A stretch of DNA of 52,964 nt from assembly GCA_037445875.1 (NCBI GenBank), contig JBBIJR010000016.1, forward strand, positions 1 through 52,964. The letters run 5' to 3'. The stretch's first letter is position 1. Each line of letters starts with the position of its first letter. This DNA is from JBBIJR01 sp037445875. GTDB taxonomy: Bacteria > CLD3 > SB21. Under the pieces are notes generated by a model. It saw only the letters and a list, made by a program, of their open reading frames with translations. It did not search any database and was not told the origin of the DNA. The position numbers and the translations under genes were made by a program. Of this stretch, positions 1 through 7,852 are shown one piece after another.

Positions 1-1
1 G

Positions 2-265
2 GCCGCCGGCTTGTCGTCCTGCGGCTTGGCGTCGTGCGCGTGCTGTGCGAAAGCGGTGCGGCTGGAACTGGATGTCCAGGAAAGGGACAAGTACGGACGC
101 TTGCTCGCCTACGTGTATCTTCCCGACGGCCGCATGCTCAACGAGGAGATCATCCGACAGGGCTATGCCTCACCCATGACCTATCCGCCGAATGTCCGGT
201 ACGAGGACCGGTTTCTCTCAGCCTACCGGGCAGCACGGAACTCTCGCCTCGGATTGTGGGAATAA
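2..265 (+). CDS. Thermonuclease (SNase-like) family protein, C-terminal part
   Basis: The reading frame is open from the first bases of the window to a TAA at 263-265, so the 5' end lies outside. The visible residues match the second half of the staphylococcal-nuclease fold: RDKYGRLLAYVYL, where the Arg after YG corresponds to the second catalytic arginine of the family, then DGRMLNEEIIRQGYA and a closing ARNSRLGLW. These enzymes hydrolyse DNA or RNA with calcium and are usually exported, but the signal region is not visible. The first residues (LSSCGLASCACC) are unusually Cys-rich and do not look like the family. No terminator hairpin follows, only an A-rich run. Confidence 0.85.
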   Translation, partial: AAGLSSCGLASCACCAKAVRLELDVQERDKYGRLLAYVYLPDGRMLNEEIIRQGYASPMTYPPNVRYEDRFLSAYRAARNSRLGLWE

Positions 266-885
266 TCAAAAAAAAAACACTTCGAATTCTCTTTTTCTTA
301 AACCTTTGTTTTTGGGTGGGCACGCATTTTTTGTCGGATTTTCTTCTCCACAACCTGACCAATGTCATTTTTTGCCCGTTGGCATCGACGTATCTTACAA
401 TTGTTCTTTGATAAGTATGGTTTCTTTGCGCCACGGCGAGTTGCCGTCACCAATTGGGACAGAATCGGACATGGGACGGAGGCGGGCACTGGAAGTTGTT
501 TGACGACGACGACTCAACTCGAATGGATGGAACTGAAGACGGAGCCTCACGCCTGGAGAGGCAATTCGCCCGGCGCATGTTTTACGATGCAACGATAGCT
601 GTTCTTTCAAAATTCGTTGAAAGCCTCGGGCTAGGTATTCTCCCTTCTACCATTGGCAGTGGAGACTCACTCTACTAAGGAATCCTCTGCCGATTGACTT
701 GAATCCCATACGTGAGGCTATTCTGCGGCTGCAGACGGGTCTTCCTGCGGAACAACCCCTGTACTCGCTCTCTTGACTGGAATCCTCTGAGCCAGTAGTT
801 GCGAGACTCAAGACCCCACCGCGCAGCATGGAGGATAGCCTCATCCCTCCTCTCGACGATCCCTTCAAGAAATCCGGTACGGTTT
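266..885. other. Intergenic region without a supported gene
   Basis: These 620 bases lie between the nuclease stop and the stop of the minus-strand M64 peptidase. The first 150 bases are AT-rich with long A and T runs, and the rest is of mixed composition. Short open frames exist on both strands but none has a ribosome-binding site, a recognisable motif or a signal peptide. The words GGAATCCTCT at about 680 and 779 are the only repeat noticed. No tRNA arms or terminator with a U-tract were found. It could be a decayed gene or the 3' untranslated regions of the two convergent genes. Confidence 0.5.
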
Positions 886-2298
886 TCAGCGGGTGTAAAG
901 GTCTATGACCTTGTGAATGGCCTCTGCACACACTTTGCAGAAGGGAACTTCGTTTCGTGTGAACATGATGCAGTCAAGCTGTGGGCGAAAGAGTCCCCTG
1001 GACCGGTAGCCGGCACCTTCGAACGCACCGACTTTTCCGAAGTACTTCTCGGAATTCAACATCGGTGTCGTGGCTTTCTTGACTTCACGGAAGATCTCTT
1101 CGTATTCCTCATCGGACGCCTTCCGTTCGACCAACTGGGTCCGTTTGGCCTGCATACTCAGGTCGTACTGATCGTAGCGGTCTTTGTTCCAGGGAGTCGG
1201 CAAGGGCGTTCCTACGTCCATGAGGTGCTTCCATTTCAATTCGGCGGGATCCAGGAGTGCCGTGATGTTGGGCTCCCACGGCTCCACACCCGGCGGTACG
1301 AATTCCTCATAGGCCGTGGAGGATGTGTAGTACTCGTCGCCCAGACCTGCAAAGGAATGCCCAAACTCATGGACGAAAACGTAGCCCGAAGGACCGGTGC
1401 CGGAGGACACGGTGGCCCACAGATTGAAAATGCCGCCGCCGCCGTACTTGCGGTCGTTGAAGGCGATGATGAGGGCATCGTAGGGCCATAGGGCCGCGAT
1501 CTCTCGAAGGGTTCGATTCTGATAGGTCAGGACGTATCGGTCGGAATCGAAGGCGTTGAAGCTCAGACCCAGCGGGGACGTCCGCCACACACCCTTTCTG
1601 GGATTGCTGATTCCGGATTCCGCCGAAACGACGTCCACAGCGCGAACGTTGAAGTCCTTTTTGCGGCTCTTGAAGGGCTCGGTCTCAAACAGGACACCGA
1701 CGAGGCGCTGCACGTCGGCATGGAATTTGTCGGTTTCGCCGGCTGCGTATCCGTCGCCGAGAATCAGAATGTCTACTTTGAACTGTGGATCGCCGCTTTC
1801 AAAAACGGACCAACCGGTACCGTTCGGCGGCAGCGTCGAACGGTTGACGATGCGGCTAGTGGGATCGATGCGTGTCGAATAGATCTCTGAGAAGGTACCG
1901 TCGCTCTTCCGCTTCTTGATTACGAGTTGGAACGGCCTTCGGGGTTCGGGAAATCGGACGGATTCGTGGAACGTCTTCCACGTGCCCGCAGCGGCCTCTC
2001 CGGTCGTCTCCCATTCACCGTAGATGCTGGCAAACCCACGGGAGAAGATGGGCTGATTCGATCCGGCGTCGACGATTTCGAACAAGTATTTTCCCAGATT
2101 GGTCCGGTCAAGCAACTGCGTGCGACTGCCCGGCCACGGACCTTCGAGCCGCACCCCGTCGAGGCTGATGCGTTCCTCCCGTGCGGTGCCGCTGTGGAAA
2201 TAGTCCATGCGCAGGGTCCGTTCGGTGAAATATTCATCGTAAGCAGACGCGCCGGAGGTGACGAGCCATGCAGCGATTAGCATCCGTATTATCACCAT
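886..2298 (-). CDS. Secreted M64-family zinc metallopeptidase
   Basis: 470 residues. A short signal peptide (about residues 1-19, ending SGASA) precedes an N-terminal beta-rich domain of the M64_N kind (about 20-150). The peptidase domain carries the zinc-binding helix HEFGHS near residues 309-314, followed by GLGDEYY, the extended signature of the IgA-peptidase M64 family. A late cysteine pair, CKVCAEA near the C-terminus, follows the family pattern. The enzyme is expected to act outside the cytoplasmic membrane on proteins; the substrate is unknown. The ATG at 2298 is well supported by AAGGAAGGAG seven bases upstream. The gene stands alone and is divergent from the deacetylase at 2467. The name IgA peptidase is historical and should not be read as an IgA substrate. 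Confidence 0.93.
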   Translation of the reverse strand: MVIIRMLIAAWLVTSGASAYDEYFTERTLRMDYFHSGTAREERISLDGVRLEGPWPGSRTQLLDRTNLGKYLFEIVDAGSNQPIFSRGFASIYGEWETTGEAAAGTWKTFHESVRFPEPRRPFQLVIKKRKSDGTFSEIYSTRIDPTSRIVNRSTLPPNGTGWSVFESGDPQFKVDILILGDGYAAGETDKFHADVQRLVGVLFETEPFKSRKKDFNVRAVDVVSAESGISNPRKGVWRTSPLGLSFNAFDSDRYVLTYQNRTLREIAALWPYDALIIAFNDRKYGGGGIFNLWATVSSGTGPSGYVFVHEFGHSFAGLGDEYYTSSTAYEEFVPPGVEPWEPNITALLDPAELKWKHLMDVGTPLPTPWNKDRYDQYDLSMQAKRTQLVERKASDEEYEEIFREVKKATTPMLNSEKYFGKVGAFEGAGYRSRGLFRPQLDCIMFTRNEVPFCKVCAEAIHKVIDLYTR

Positions 2299-2466
2299 AC
2301 CTGTGCTCCTTCCTTGAGGTTACGGGATCGTGGTCAGAAAAAAACCCTGTTGCATCCGCCTGTACCCCGTCTAAAGATACGCCTTGAGCCGAGACGGTAT
2401 AAACTCGTTTGAGATTGGTCGAATGAATAATTACGTTTAACCATGTCAAGCGAGAGGAGTCCAACT

Positions 2467-3147
2467 ATGCATTTTCCACGTCCGGTCGTTCCCGTTTTCA
2501 TTTGGTGGTTCGCCTTGCCGCTACAGGGTCAGGATGGCGGTGTCATCACCCGTTTGCCGACGACGGAGAAGGTAATTGCACTGACCTTCGATGCATGCGA
2601 GAGCCGGACACCCTCCTATTTTGACACGACCATCCTGACGTACCTTCTCGAAGGGCGTATTCCGTTCACCATCTTCGTCGGCGGCCGGTTCGCTGTCCGC
2701 AACCGTGAGTCCTTGGCAAGATTGGCTGCTCTGGATTTCGTCGAAGTCGAAAACCACTCGTTTCATCATGTCCTTCACATGGAAGCCCTCGATGATTCGT
2801 CTATGGTCCGCGAGGTCCGGAGCGCCGAGGACACTCTGGCTTCGATTACGGGAAGGCGGCCCCGGATGTTTCGCTTTCCCGGCGGTCATTACGATGCAGG
2901 GGCGCTTGCCACAGTGCGGGCGCTCGGTTACCGAGTGGTGCATTGGTCGTTCGAAAGCGGCGATCCCGATTCTTCCATCACGCCGGAGATGCTTCGCGAT
3001 CGGATCCTCCAAAAAACAAAGGCGGGCACCATCCTGATCTTTCACATCAACAGAAGGGGTTACAGCACAGGCAAGGCGCTGCCCTCGATCGTGGAGGAAC
3101 TCAAGTCGAGGGGTTATCGGTTTGTACTTCTCCAAAGCTGCCTGTAG
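2467..3147 (+). CDS. Polysaccharide deacetylase (NodB-like), exported
   Basis: 226 residues from the ATG at 2467, chosen because GAGAGGAG sits eight bases upstream and a hydrophobic signal segment (about residues 6-20) follows. An upstream ATG at 2443 is in frame but would bury the signal. NodB motifs are visible: TFDA at 40-43, NHSFHH (the H-S-x-x-H metal motif), FRFPGG and the closing ILIFHI. Members remove N-acetyl groups from peptidoglycan or other glycans at a metal centre. The usual second aspartate of motif 1 (TFDD) is alanine here, followed by Cys-Glu. Such TFDAC variants occur in the superfamily, so activity is not excluded. It converges on the frame-broken ATPase gene 23 bases downstream. 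Confidence 0.9.
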   Translation: MHFPRPVVPVFIWWFALPLQGQDGGVITRLPTTEKVIALTFDACESRTPSYFDTTILTYLLEGRIPFTIFVGGRFAVRNRESLARLAALDFVEVENHSFHHVLHMEALDDSSMVREVRSAEDTLASITGRRPRMFRFPGGHYDAGALATVRALGYRVVHWSFESGDPDSSITPEMLRDRILQKTKAGTILIFHINRRGYSTGKALPSIVEELKSRGYRFVLLQSCL

Positions 3148-3170
3148 CCCGTTGCTGCGAGACGGCCCCT

Positions 3171-4618
3171 CTACTCCTCTCGCTCCCAATTGATCTTGCC
3201 GAGCATGCTGCCTACCATGTCCTTGTAAGACACCTTCGATTCGATCCAGTCCTTGCTCAACGAGGAATTCTGGTGGAGACCCTCCAACACGAATTCCATG
3301 GCTGTGGCCAATTCCCGTCTTTGCTTTGGGTCGACGCTCATGTATTTCACGGCAACGTCCGATAATGTCGGTACGGCAGACAGGGCGCCAAAGTATTTGT
3401 CGAAGGACATCTCGTTGTCGAGCTCGAGCCGGTGACCCTCCGAGAACCACAAAAGGATCGGCTGATAAACAGCCAGGTCCTTTTTGGACAGCGGATCCGG
3501 CAAGTAGTTCTTGAATACGGTCTTGACGGCGCGCCCGATGAGGACGCGGGCCACGTTAGCCATACCCTGCTGTTCCCCTTCATACACCAACTCGACCTTG
3601 CCGGACACCGACGGGACGAGATGGTAAAGATCGCACACGCGCGGGAAGGCCTGCCGTTCACCCTGGACGATGGCCCGCCGCTCGGCCGCACTGATCAGAT
3701 TCTCCAACGAGGAGATGGTCAATCGGGCGCTGACCCCCGACTTCTGGTCGATGAACTCGCTCGTACGAGCCTGGAACGCATGTAGTGAGGGATCGGGACT
3801 TCCATGAGGTCCCGCGTCTGCCAGGCCTCCTGGCTCGTGATGGCCATCGCGTCTTCGATGCTGTGAGGATAGTGCGTAAGAATCTGGGAGTCGATGCGAT
3901 CCTTCAGCGGCGTAATGATGTTTCCTCTGTTCGTATAATCTTCGGGATTGGCGGAGAACACAATCAAGATGTCGAGAGGGATGCGGATGTTGAACCCCCG
4001 AATCTGGAAATCCTCTTCTTCGAGGATATTGAACAAACTCACCTGTATCCGCGGCTGCAGGTCCGGCAGCTCATTGATCGCAAAAATGCCGCGGTTGCTC
4101 CTTGGTATGACGCCGAAATGCATGACCCGCTCATCGGCGTAATGAAGTTTTTGCGTGGCCGCCTTGATAGGATCGATATCACCGATCAGATCGGCGACCG
4201 TCACGTCCGGGGTGGCAAGTTTTTCGCCGTACCGTTCCTCGCGGCCCAGCCACGCAATCGGCGTGCGGTCTCCGTGTTCGGCGACCAGGTCCTTGGCGAT
4301 TCGGGAAATGGGGCGATACGGATGATCGTTCAGCGGCGCGTCCCGGATGACCGGTATCTCATCGTCAAGAAGGAGAACCAGGCTGCGGAGGATTCGTGTC
4401 TTCGCCTGCCCGCGCAAGCCCAGAAGGATGAAGTCGTGCCTGGAAAGCAGCGCGTGAATCAACTGCGGGATCACGGTCTGCTCATAACCGACGATTCCCG
4501 GAAAGAGCTTCTCCTTGTTCTTCAGCTGCCGCACGAGATTCCGACGGATCTCTTCTTTGACTGTAACGTGTTTGTATCCGGAGCTTCTGAGTTCACCGAT
4601 CGTGGCGGGCCTGGCCAT
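3171..4618 (-). pseudogene. MoxR/Mg-chelatase-type AAA+ ATPase, reading frame broken
   Basis: Two overlapping minus frames, 3719-4618 and 3171 to about 3790, encode consecutive parts of one ATPase. The first carries Walker A GLRGQAKT at residues 67-74, a Walker-B-like GIFAINELPDL and sensor region IVFSANPEDYTNRG. The second carries SEFIDQKSGVSARLT and the helical lid ISSLENLISAAERR. The break falls between VPIPHYM in frame one and AFQARTSEFID in frame two, near 3765-3785. Compared with my memory of relatives, about eight residues are also missing there, so a deletion of roughly 20-30 bases plus a frame change fits better than one lost base. Whether this is mutation or assembly error cannot be told. 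Relatives remodel partner complexes, often with VWA proteins, but none is adjacent. It lies 19 bases downstream of the OmpH-like gene. Confidence 0.82.
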
Positions 4619-4637
4619 GCGGGTCCTTTCGGTTTGA

Positions 4638-5261
4638 CTACTTATGGGAGGACGTGTCGACGGTGCCCGGGGTGAACGGTACGGGCAATGTTGGCGGAAC
4701 GCGCGCGTTCAATTCGGCCAGGATAGTCTCCGTCAAGTCTGCCGCCGAGTCCCCGTAGATCAACAATCCGTCCACCGGTGTCCCGAGTATCACCGTATAG
4801 CCGTGGTCCTTGCCGTATTTGGTGATGAAGTTGCCGATGTCCTGGAAAATGGGGGCCAGCAAGTCGGCTTGTTTCTTGGATACCTGCTGCTGCAAGGACT
4901 GCTGCAGTTGCAAAAATTCGTTCTGTTTTCGCTGAAAACGTTCGACCTGGGGGGACAGCGCCTCCATCGTCAGTACTTTGGATTTCTTTGCGAGCTCGGC
5001 ATCGATCGCCTGCAATTCCTTGTAGCGAACCTCGAGATCCCTCTGCGCATCCGAGGTTTCTTGCTGCAATTGCTGCTGTACGGCCATGGCCGGTTTGTAT
5101 TGAGAAAGCAACTGGTCCGAATGCACAAAGCCGATGCGGGTTCTGGAGGATTCCACGTTCTGAACCTTGAAGAACAGAAAAACGCTTCCGGCAAGGACGA
5201 GCAGCAGAGCGACGGCCAGACCGTACACCAGCTTTCTCAGGTAAGCGGTCTCGTTGTCCAT
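4638..5261 (-). CDS. OmpH/Skp-family protein, apparently membrane anchored
   Basis: 207 residues. A transmembrane helix at about 10-31 is followed by the OmpH start IGFVHSDQLLSQY, a long Gln-rich coiled coil (about 60-140) and the closing segment KYGKDHGYTVILG. Skp-like proteins are periplasmic holdases that carry unfolded outer-membrane proteins. Here the first hydrophobic segment has no evident cleavage site (it runs into FFKVQNVESS), so the protein may stay tethered by its N-terminus. The ATG at 5261 has AAAGGAG eight bases upstream. It sits two bases after the membrane protein at 5264-6070 and 19 bases before the ATPase, suggesting one transcript starting at plsY. Confidence 0.85.
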   Translation of the reverse strand: MDNETAYLRKLVYGLAVALLLVLAGSVFLFFKVQNVESSRTRIGFVHSDQLLSQYKPAMAVQQQLQQETSDAQRDLEVRYKELQAIDAELAKKSKVLTMEALSPQVERFQRKQNEFLQLQQSLQQQVSKKQADLLAPIFQDIGNFITKYGKDHGYTVILGTPVDGLLIYGDSAADLTETILAELNARVPPTLPVPFTPGTVDTSSHK

Positions 5262-5263
5262 GA

Positions 5264-6070
5264 TCAGACTCCTTTGAGTAGTTCGGTCGATTGTCTCTTA
5301 AGGTGTTCTTCGATTAATTCTTTCAGGTTCACCAGCAGCTTGAACGCCTCCATGTCCTGCGGAAGCGATTCGAGCATCACCGACTTGAATGCCTGCACCA
5401 CCCGACCGGACCATGTGATCAATTTGAATCGGTGGTGGTAAAAGACTTCAGCCAGGAGATTCTGTATGAAAAGGTTTTCAAACACTTCGGCGATGGCGGC
5501 TCGCTCAATGGGGGTGAAGACAAGCGCGTGCCGAAAATAGAAGTACTGCTTGGATTCCAGGACGACGGGAGCATAGCGTTCGACATCGACGGACTCGCGT
5601 ATTTCCGCCCCCGGATTGACCACGGCCATTTCGAGAGACACGGTCGTCGGCATGGACATCACCAGCAGATCATGTTCCTGCTGCAGAACCCGCGATGCGG
5701 GATGAGTTTTGCCGATGTGAACCAGGGCCAGATTCACATCCGTGAAATCGGCATGGACGCGAATCCGGTAGCCCTTCTCCGTAATGGAGCCGTCCGTCGT
5801 CTTGTGTTCCTTGCGGAAATGGGTGAGCGTGCCCCCGAGTTCCGCGGCCGCCTCCTTGAATACATCCAGCGCGTCGCGGTCGTCCAGCACGAGCGTCCAG
5901 AATCTCCGGACGAACAGGTACAGTACAGCCACCATAAGCCCAAAAGCGCCGAGCACCCACCACGCACCCACATCGCCCTGAAGCGCCCGGCTTATGCTGA
6001 GGTAAAGGAGGTAGAACCCCCCGGCCAGGGAACCGGCGCCCAGCATATTGATCCACCAGCGGGCCTTCAT
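5264..6070 (-). CDS. Two-helix membrane protein of unknown function
   Basis: 268 residues from the ATG at 6070, whose ATGA overlaps the plsY stop, so translation is probably coupled. The same frame stays open further upstream inside plsY, but that part is only a shadow. Two transmembrane helices are visible near residues 8-28 and 38-56. They are followed by a soluble cytoplasmic or periplasmic domain of about 200 residues with mixed alpha/beta character and a helical, charged end (LKELIEEHLKRQ). I recognise no family. Conservation of its place between plsY and ompH would suggest an envelope role, but that is guesswork. Confidence 0.75.
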   Translation of the reverse strand: MKARWWINMLGAGSLAGGFYLLYLSISRALQGDVGAWWVLGAFGLMVAVLYLFVRRFWTLVLDDRDALDVFKEAAAELGGTLTHFRKEHKTTDGSITEKGYRIRVHADFTDVNLALVHIGKTHPASRVLQQEHDLLVMSMPTTVSLEMAVVNPGAEIRESVDVERYAPVVLESKQYFYFRHALVFTPIERAAIAEVFENLFIQNLLAEVFYHHRFKLITWSGRVVQAFKSVMLESLPQDMEAFKLLVNLKELIEEHLKRQSTELLKGV

Positions 6071-6759
6071 GAAGCTACTTGGGACTCGGCGTGAAGCGCC
6101 CCGCGGTCTTTGGTGCCCGGAGGCCGTGAGAAGCTGAATTTCTTCTCTTCTCCCCTCCACAATCTCCCCACGTTGGCCCGATGCGTGAATACAATGAAGG
6201 CACCGGCCAACGCACTGAAGGCGACCAGGTAGGGAGAAATCTCCCAGGCGAGGACGAATCGCTCGAGCGACACCAGGAGGGGAAAGAACAAAGCGCTGGT
6301 GATGGATCCAAGAGACACGTAACGGAAGGCGAGAAACACAATCACGAAGACCGCAAAGCAGCACGCGATTTCAAATGGAGCGACACCGAGGATGGCCCCT
6401 GCCAGGGTCAGGACCCCCTTACCGCCCTTGAAACGAAAAAAGATCGTCCACACATGCCCGACGACCGCCGCCGTTCCGGCCAGAATGCGTATCAGGGTTT
6501 CGTCCGTGTAGCGAAGCTCAATGCCGGCCCCCAGCCAGGACACGAGCAGCATACTGGCGGCAAATCCTTTGGCCAGGTCGATCAAGGCAACCACGGTACC
6601 CCATCGTGCCCCCAACAGCCGCATGGCATTTGTCATACCGGCATTCCCGCTCCCATAGTGACGAATGTCCACGCCCTTAACAAGACGAGAGAGCATAATG
6701 CTGGGCGAAATAGAGCCCAGGAGATAGGCCAAAACCAGGATTACTCCCAACCAGAGCAT
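6067..6759 (-). CDS. plsY: Glycerol-3-phosphate acyltransferase PlsY
   Basis: 230 residues of integral membrane protein that transfers acyl groups from acyl-phosphate to glycerol-3-phosphate, the first step of phospholipid synthesis. Family motifs are present: GSGNAGMTN at 36-44 (usually GSGNPGATN), FKGGKGVLT, and an extended run of hydrophobic helices. The start at 6759 is chosen because GGAGG lies five bases upstream (6764-6768). An alternative ATG at 6771 has no such site, and a much longer frame upstream is not supported. A sigma70-type promoter lies just upstream. The C-terminal tail after residue 205 is longer and more charged than in typical members. Confidence 0.95.
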   Translation of the reverse strand: MLWLGVILVLAYLLGSISPSIMLSRLVKGVDIRHYGSGNAGMTNAMRLLGARWGTVVALIDLAKGFAASMLLVSWLGAGIELRYTDETLIRILAGTAAVVGHVWTIFFRFKGGKGVLTLAGAILGVAPFEIACCFAVFVIVFLAFRYVSLGSITSALFFPLLVSLERFVLAWEISPYLVAFSALAGAFIVFTHRANVGRLWRGEEKKFSFSRPPGTKDRGALHAESQVAS

Positions 6760-6789
6760 CAAAACCTCCATGCGGTCATTACGCGGCGT

Positions 6790-6818
6790 ATTGTACGAAA
6801 GTACCATCCCAAATTCAA
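6790..6818 (-). promoter_or_regulatory. Predicted sigma70-type promoter for plsY
   Basis: On the minus strand a -35 TTGAAT (6813-6818) and a -10 TACAAT (6790-6795) are separated by exactly 17 bases. They lie directly downstream of the terminator of the preceding unit and about 30 bases before the plsY start, so plsY probably has its own transcription start. Confidence 0.65.
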
Positions 6819-6835
6819 CCTGTTGGGACGAGACG

Positions 6836-6873
6836 CAAAAAGAAAGCCGTGGCCGCCTTGTGGCGGCCACGGC
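6836..6873 (-). terminator. Rho-independent terminator after the 94-residue protein gene
   Basis: A perfect 12-base-pair stem (6846-6857 with 6862-6873, GCCGTGGCCGCC and its complement) encloses a four-base loop. On the minus strand it is followed by TTTCTTTTTG (6836-6845). It ends the small two-gene unit at 6899-7329 and separates it from plsY. Confidence 0.88.
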
Positions 6874-6898
6874 CTCTCAAGAAGCCGCATCAGGACCC

Positions 6899-7183
6899 TT
6901 AGTACGAGGGGAAGTAGCGCTTGAAAAGCACGTCCGTCAGACCCGTCACTTCCTTGCTGTCGTGTTTGATGTTTCTTTTCGTCCATTCGTTTTCCAGATA
7001 TTCCAGTACCTGCTTCCAGTCGGCCATGCCCTCGATTGGTTTCAAGAACTGGGAGAACTCGTTGATGTTCCCCCTAAAGAGTTTCTTGACCGCCCGATCT
7101 CTTTTTTCCTTCCATTCTGGCTCCCGTTCGAACAGATCCGTCACGGGTACGAGATTGCGGGGAACAGACTCCTGAGTAGTCAT
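6899..7183 (-). CDS. 94-residue hypothetical soluble protein
   Basis: A small charged protein with no signal peptide or membrane segment. It has a helical middle (REPEWKEKRDRAVKKLF) and an aromatic C-terminus ending FKRYFPSY. AAAGGAG seven bases before the ATG at 7183 and a strong terminator right after the stop argue that it is a real gene. It lies 32 bases downstream of a 37-residue membrane peptide gene and both are probably transcribed together. No family is recognised. A role as cytoplasmic partner of the peptide is possible but rests only on position. Confidence 0.72.
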   Translation of the reverse strand: MTTQESVPRNLVPVTDLFEREPEWKEKRDRAVKKLFRGNINEFSQFLKPIEGMADWKQVLEYLENEWTKRNIKHDSKEVTGLTDVLFKRYFPSY

Positions 7184-7215
7184 ACATGAACTCCTTTCAT
7201 TGATGGGATTTAGGG

Positions 7216-7329
7216 TTACGCTTTGTTTTTTTGCTGTTTATTTGATTTCCAGAACAGGTGGAAGAATGTTCCGACCACCAGGACTGCCAGTGCGATGACG
7301 GAAATCTGCGCAAGCAATGCGGTATCCAT
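7216..7329 (-). CDS. 37-residue single-pass membrane peptide
   Basis: A short gene running from an ATG at 7329 to a TAA at 7216-7218. The product has one hydrophobic helix (about residues 6-25, QISVIALAVLVVGTFF) and a basic Lys/Gln/Asn-rich tail, so it should insert with the tail in the cytoplasm. GGGAG five bases before the ATG is a good ribosome-binding site. It precedes the 94-residue gene by 32 bases. The 80 bases upstream contain two GC-rich hairpins (CGCCG/CGGCG near 7359-7371 and CCCGGC/GCCGGG at about 7389-7402), which may form a structured leader. It resembles, in size only, the small subunits of respiratory or transport complexes. Confidence 0.6.
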   Translation of the reverse strand: MDTALLAQISVIALAVLVVGTFFHLFWKSNKQQKNKA

Positions 7330-7443
7330 GAAAGCTCCCAACATATGACGTCTGCCCTCGCCGTGCCGGCGACGGGTACACTCAGTCGACCCGGCCTGCC
7401 GGGCGTCACGTGACAGAACTGTTAAGAATGCCTTGAGGTGTCC

Positions 7444-7800
7444 CTAGCCGAGAACGACCGGGGGAGCGCGGAAGCTGTTGCTGCTTCCTAAAAGGAAGGA
7501 ATGGATGAGAAGTGTGTGTAAAATGGAGTGGAAAGATCTGGAACGAAGAGAACGACTTTGGAAGATCGGAATAACCCAGCCCTTGATCTTCTGGGTAGTC
7601 AATTGTGTCTGTACATTTTCCTTTTGAGAGCTGATGAACTCGTGACCGACAAGGTGGTCGGCACTGATGAAATTGAGGGCTGGCGAAGCGGGTGAATGTT
7701 TCACACGGGCATGGTTCCCGGCGTGGATTGTGCCTGCTGACAACAAAATCAGCAGGACCATACTGGGCGGAAGAAGAATACTGTAGAGACGGCCGTTCAT
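7444..7800 (-). CDS. Small exported protein, hypothetical
   Basis: 118 residues from the ATG at 7800. A clear signal peptide (residues 1 to about 28, hydrophobic core SMVLLILLSAG) is followed by a His- and Ser-rich chain with a hydrophobic, leucine-rich end finishing FRAPPVVLG. The design (signal peptide, hydrophilic centre, hydrophobic tail ending in prolines) resembles short secreted proteins that sit beside metal-efflux genes in some Bacteroidota, but no such genes are near. No ribosome-binding site is seen. A promoter-like pair at 7810-7838 would place the transcript start within a few bases of the ATG, so leaderless translation is possible. Confidence is limited. Confidence 0.45.
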   Translation of the reverse strand: MNGRLYSILLPPSMVLLILLSAGTIHAGNHARVKHSPASPALNFISADHLVGHEFISSQKENVQTQLTTQKIKGWVIPIFQSRSLRSRSFHSILHTLLIHSFLLGSSNSFRAPPVVLG

Positions 7801-7809
7801 AAACAGTAC

Positions 7810-7838
7810 AACATACAGAATGGGTCGTGGAAATGCAA
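7810..7838 (-). promoter_or_regulatory. Possible promoter of the small exported protein
   Basis: On the minus strand TTGCAT (7833-7838) and TATGTT (7810-7815) are spaced by 17 bases. The match to consensus is moderate. The implied start point lies almost at the ATG at 7800, and the -35 region sits close to the stop of the decarboxylase gene. Confidence 0.4.
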
Positions 7839-7852
7839 GTTCATTCCCGGCC

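Noticed and set aside
2444..2449. TTGACA on the minus strand as the M64 promoter -35 box
   Set aside because: No acceptable -10 box at 16-18 bases downstream.
7389..7402. CCCGGC/GCCGGG palindrome as a terminator
   Set aside because: The loop would be only two bases and no U-tract follows on either strand. It may instead be part of a leader.
7197..7409. 70-codon minus-strand frame overlapping the membrane peptide
   Set aside because: No ribosome-binding site and unlikely composition. The 37-residue frame in the same place has a good site and a membrane helix.
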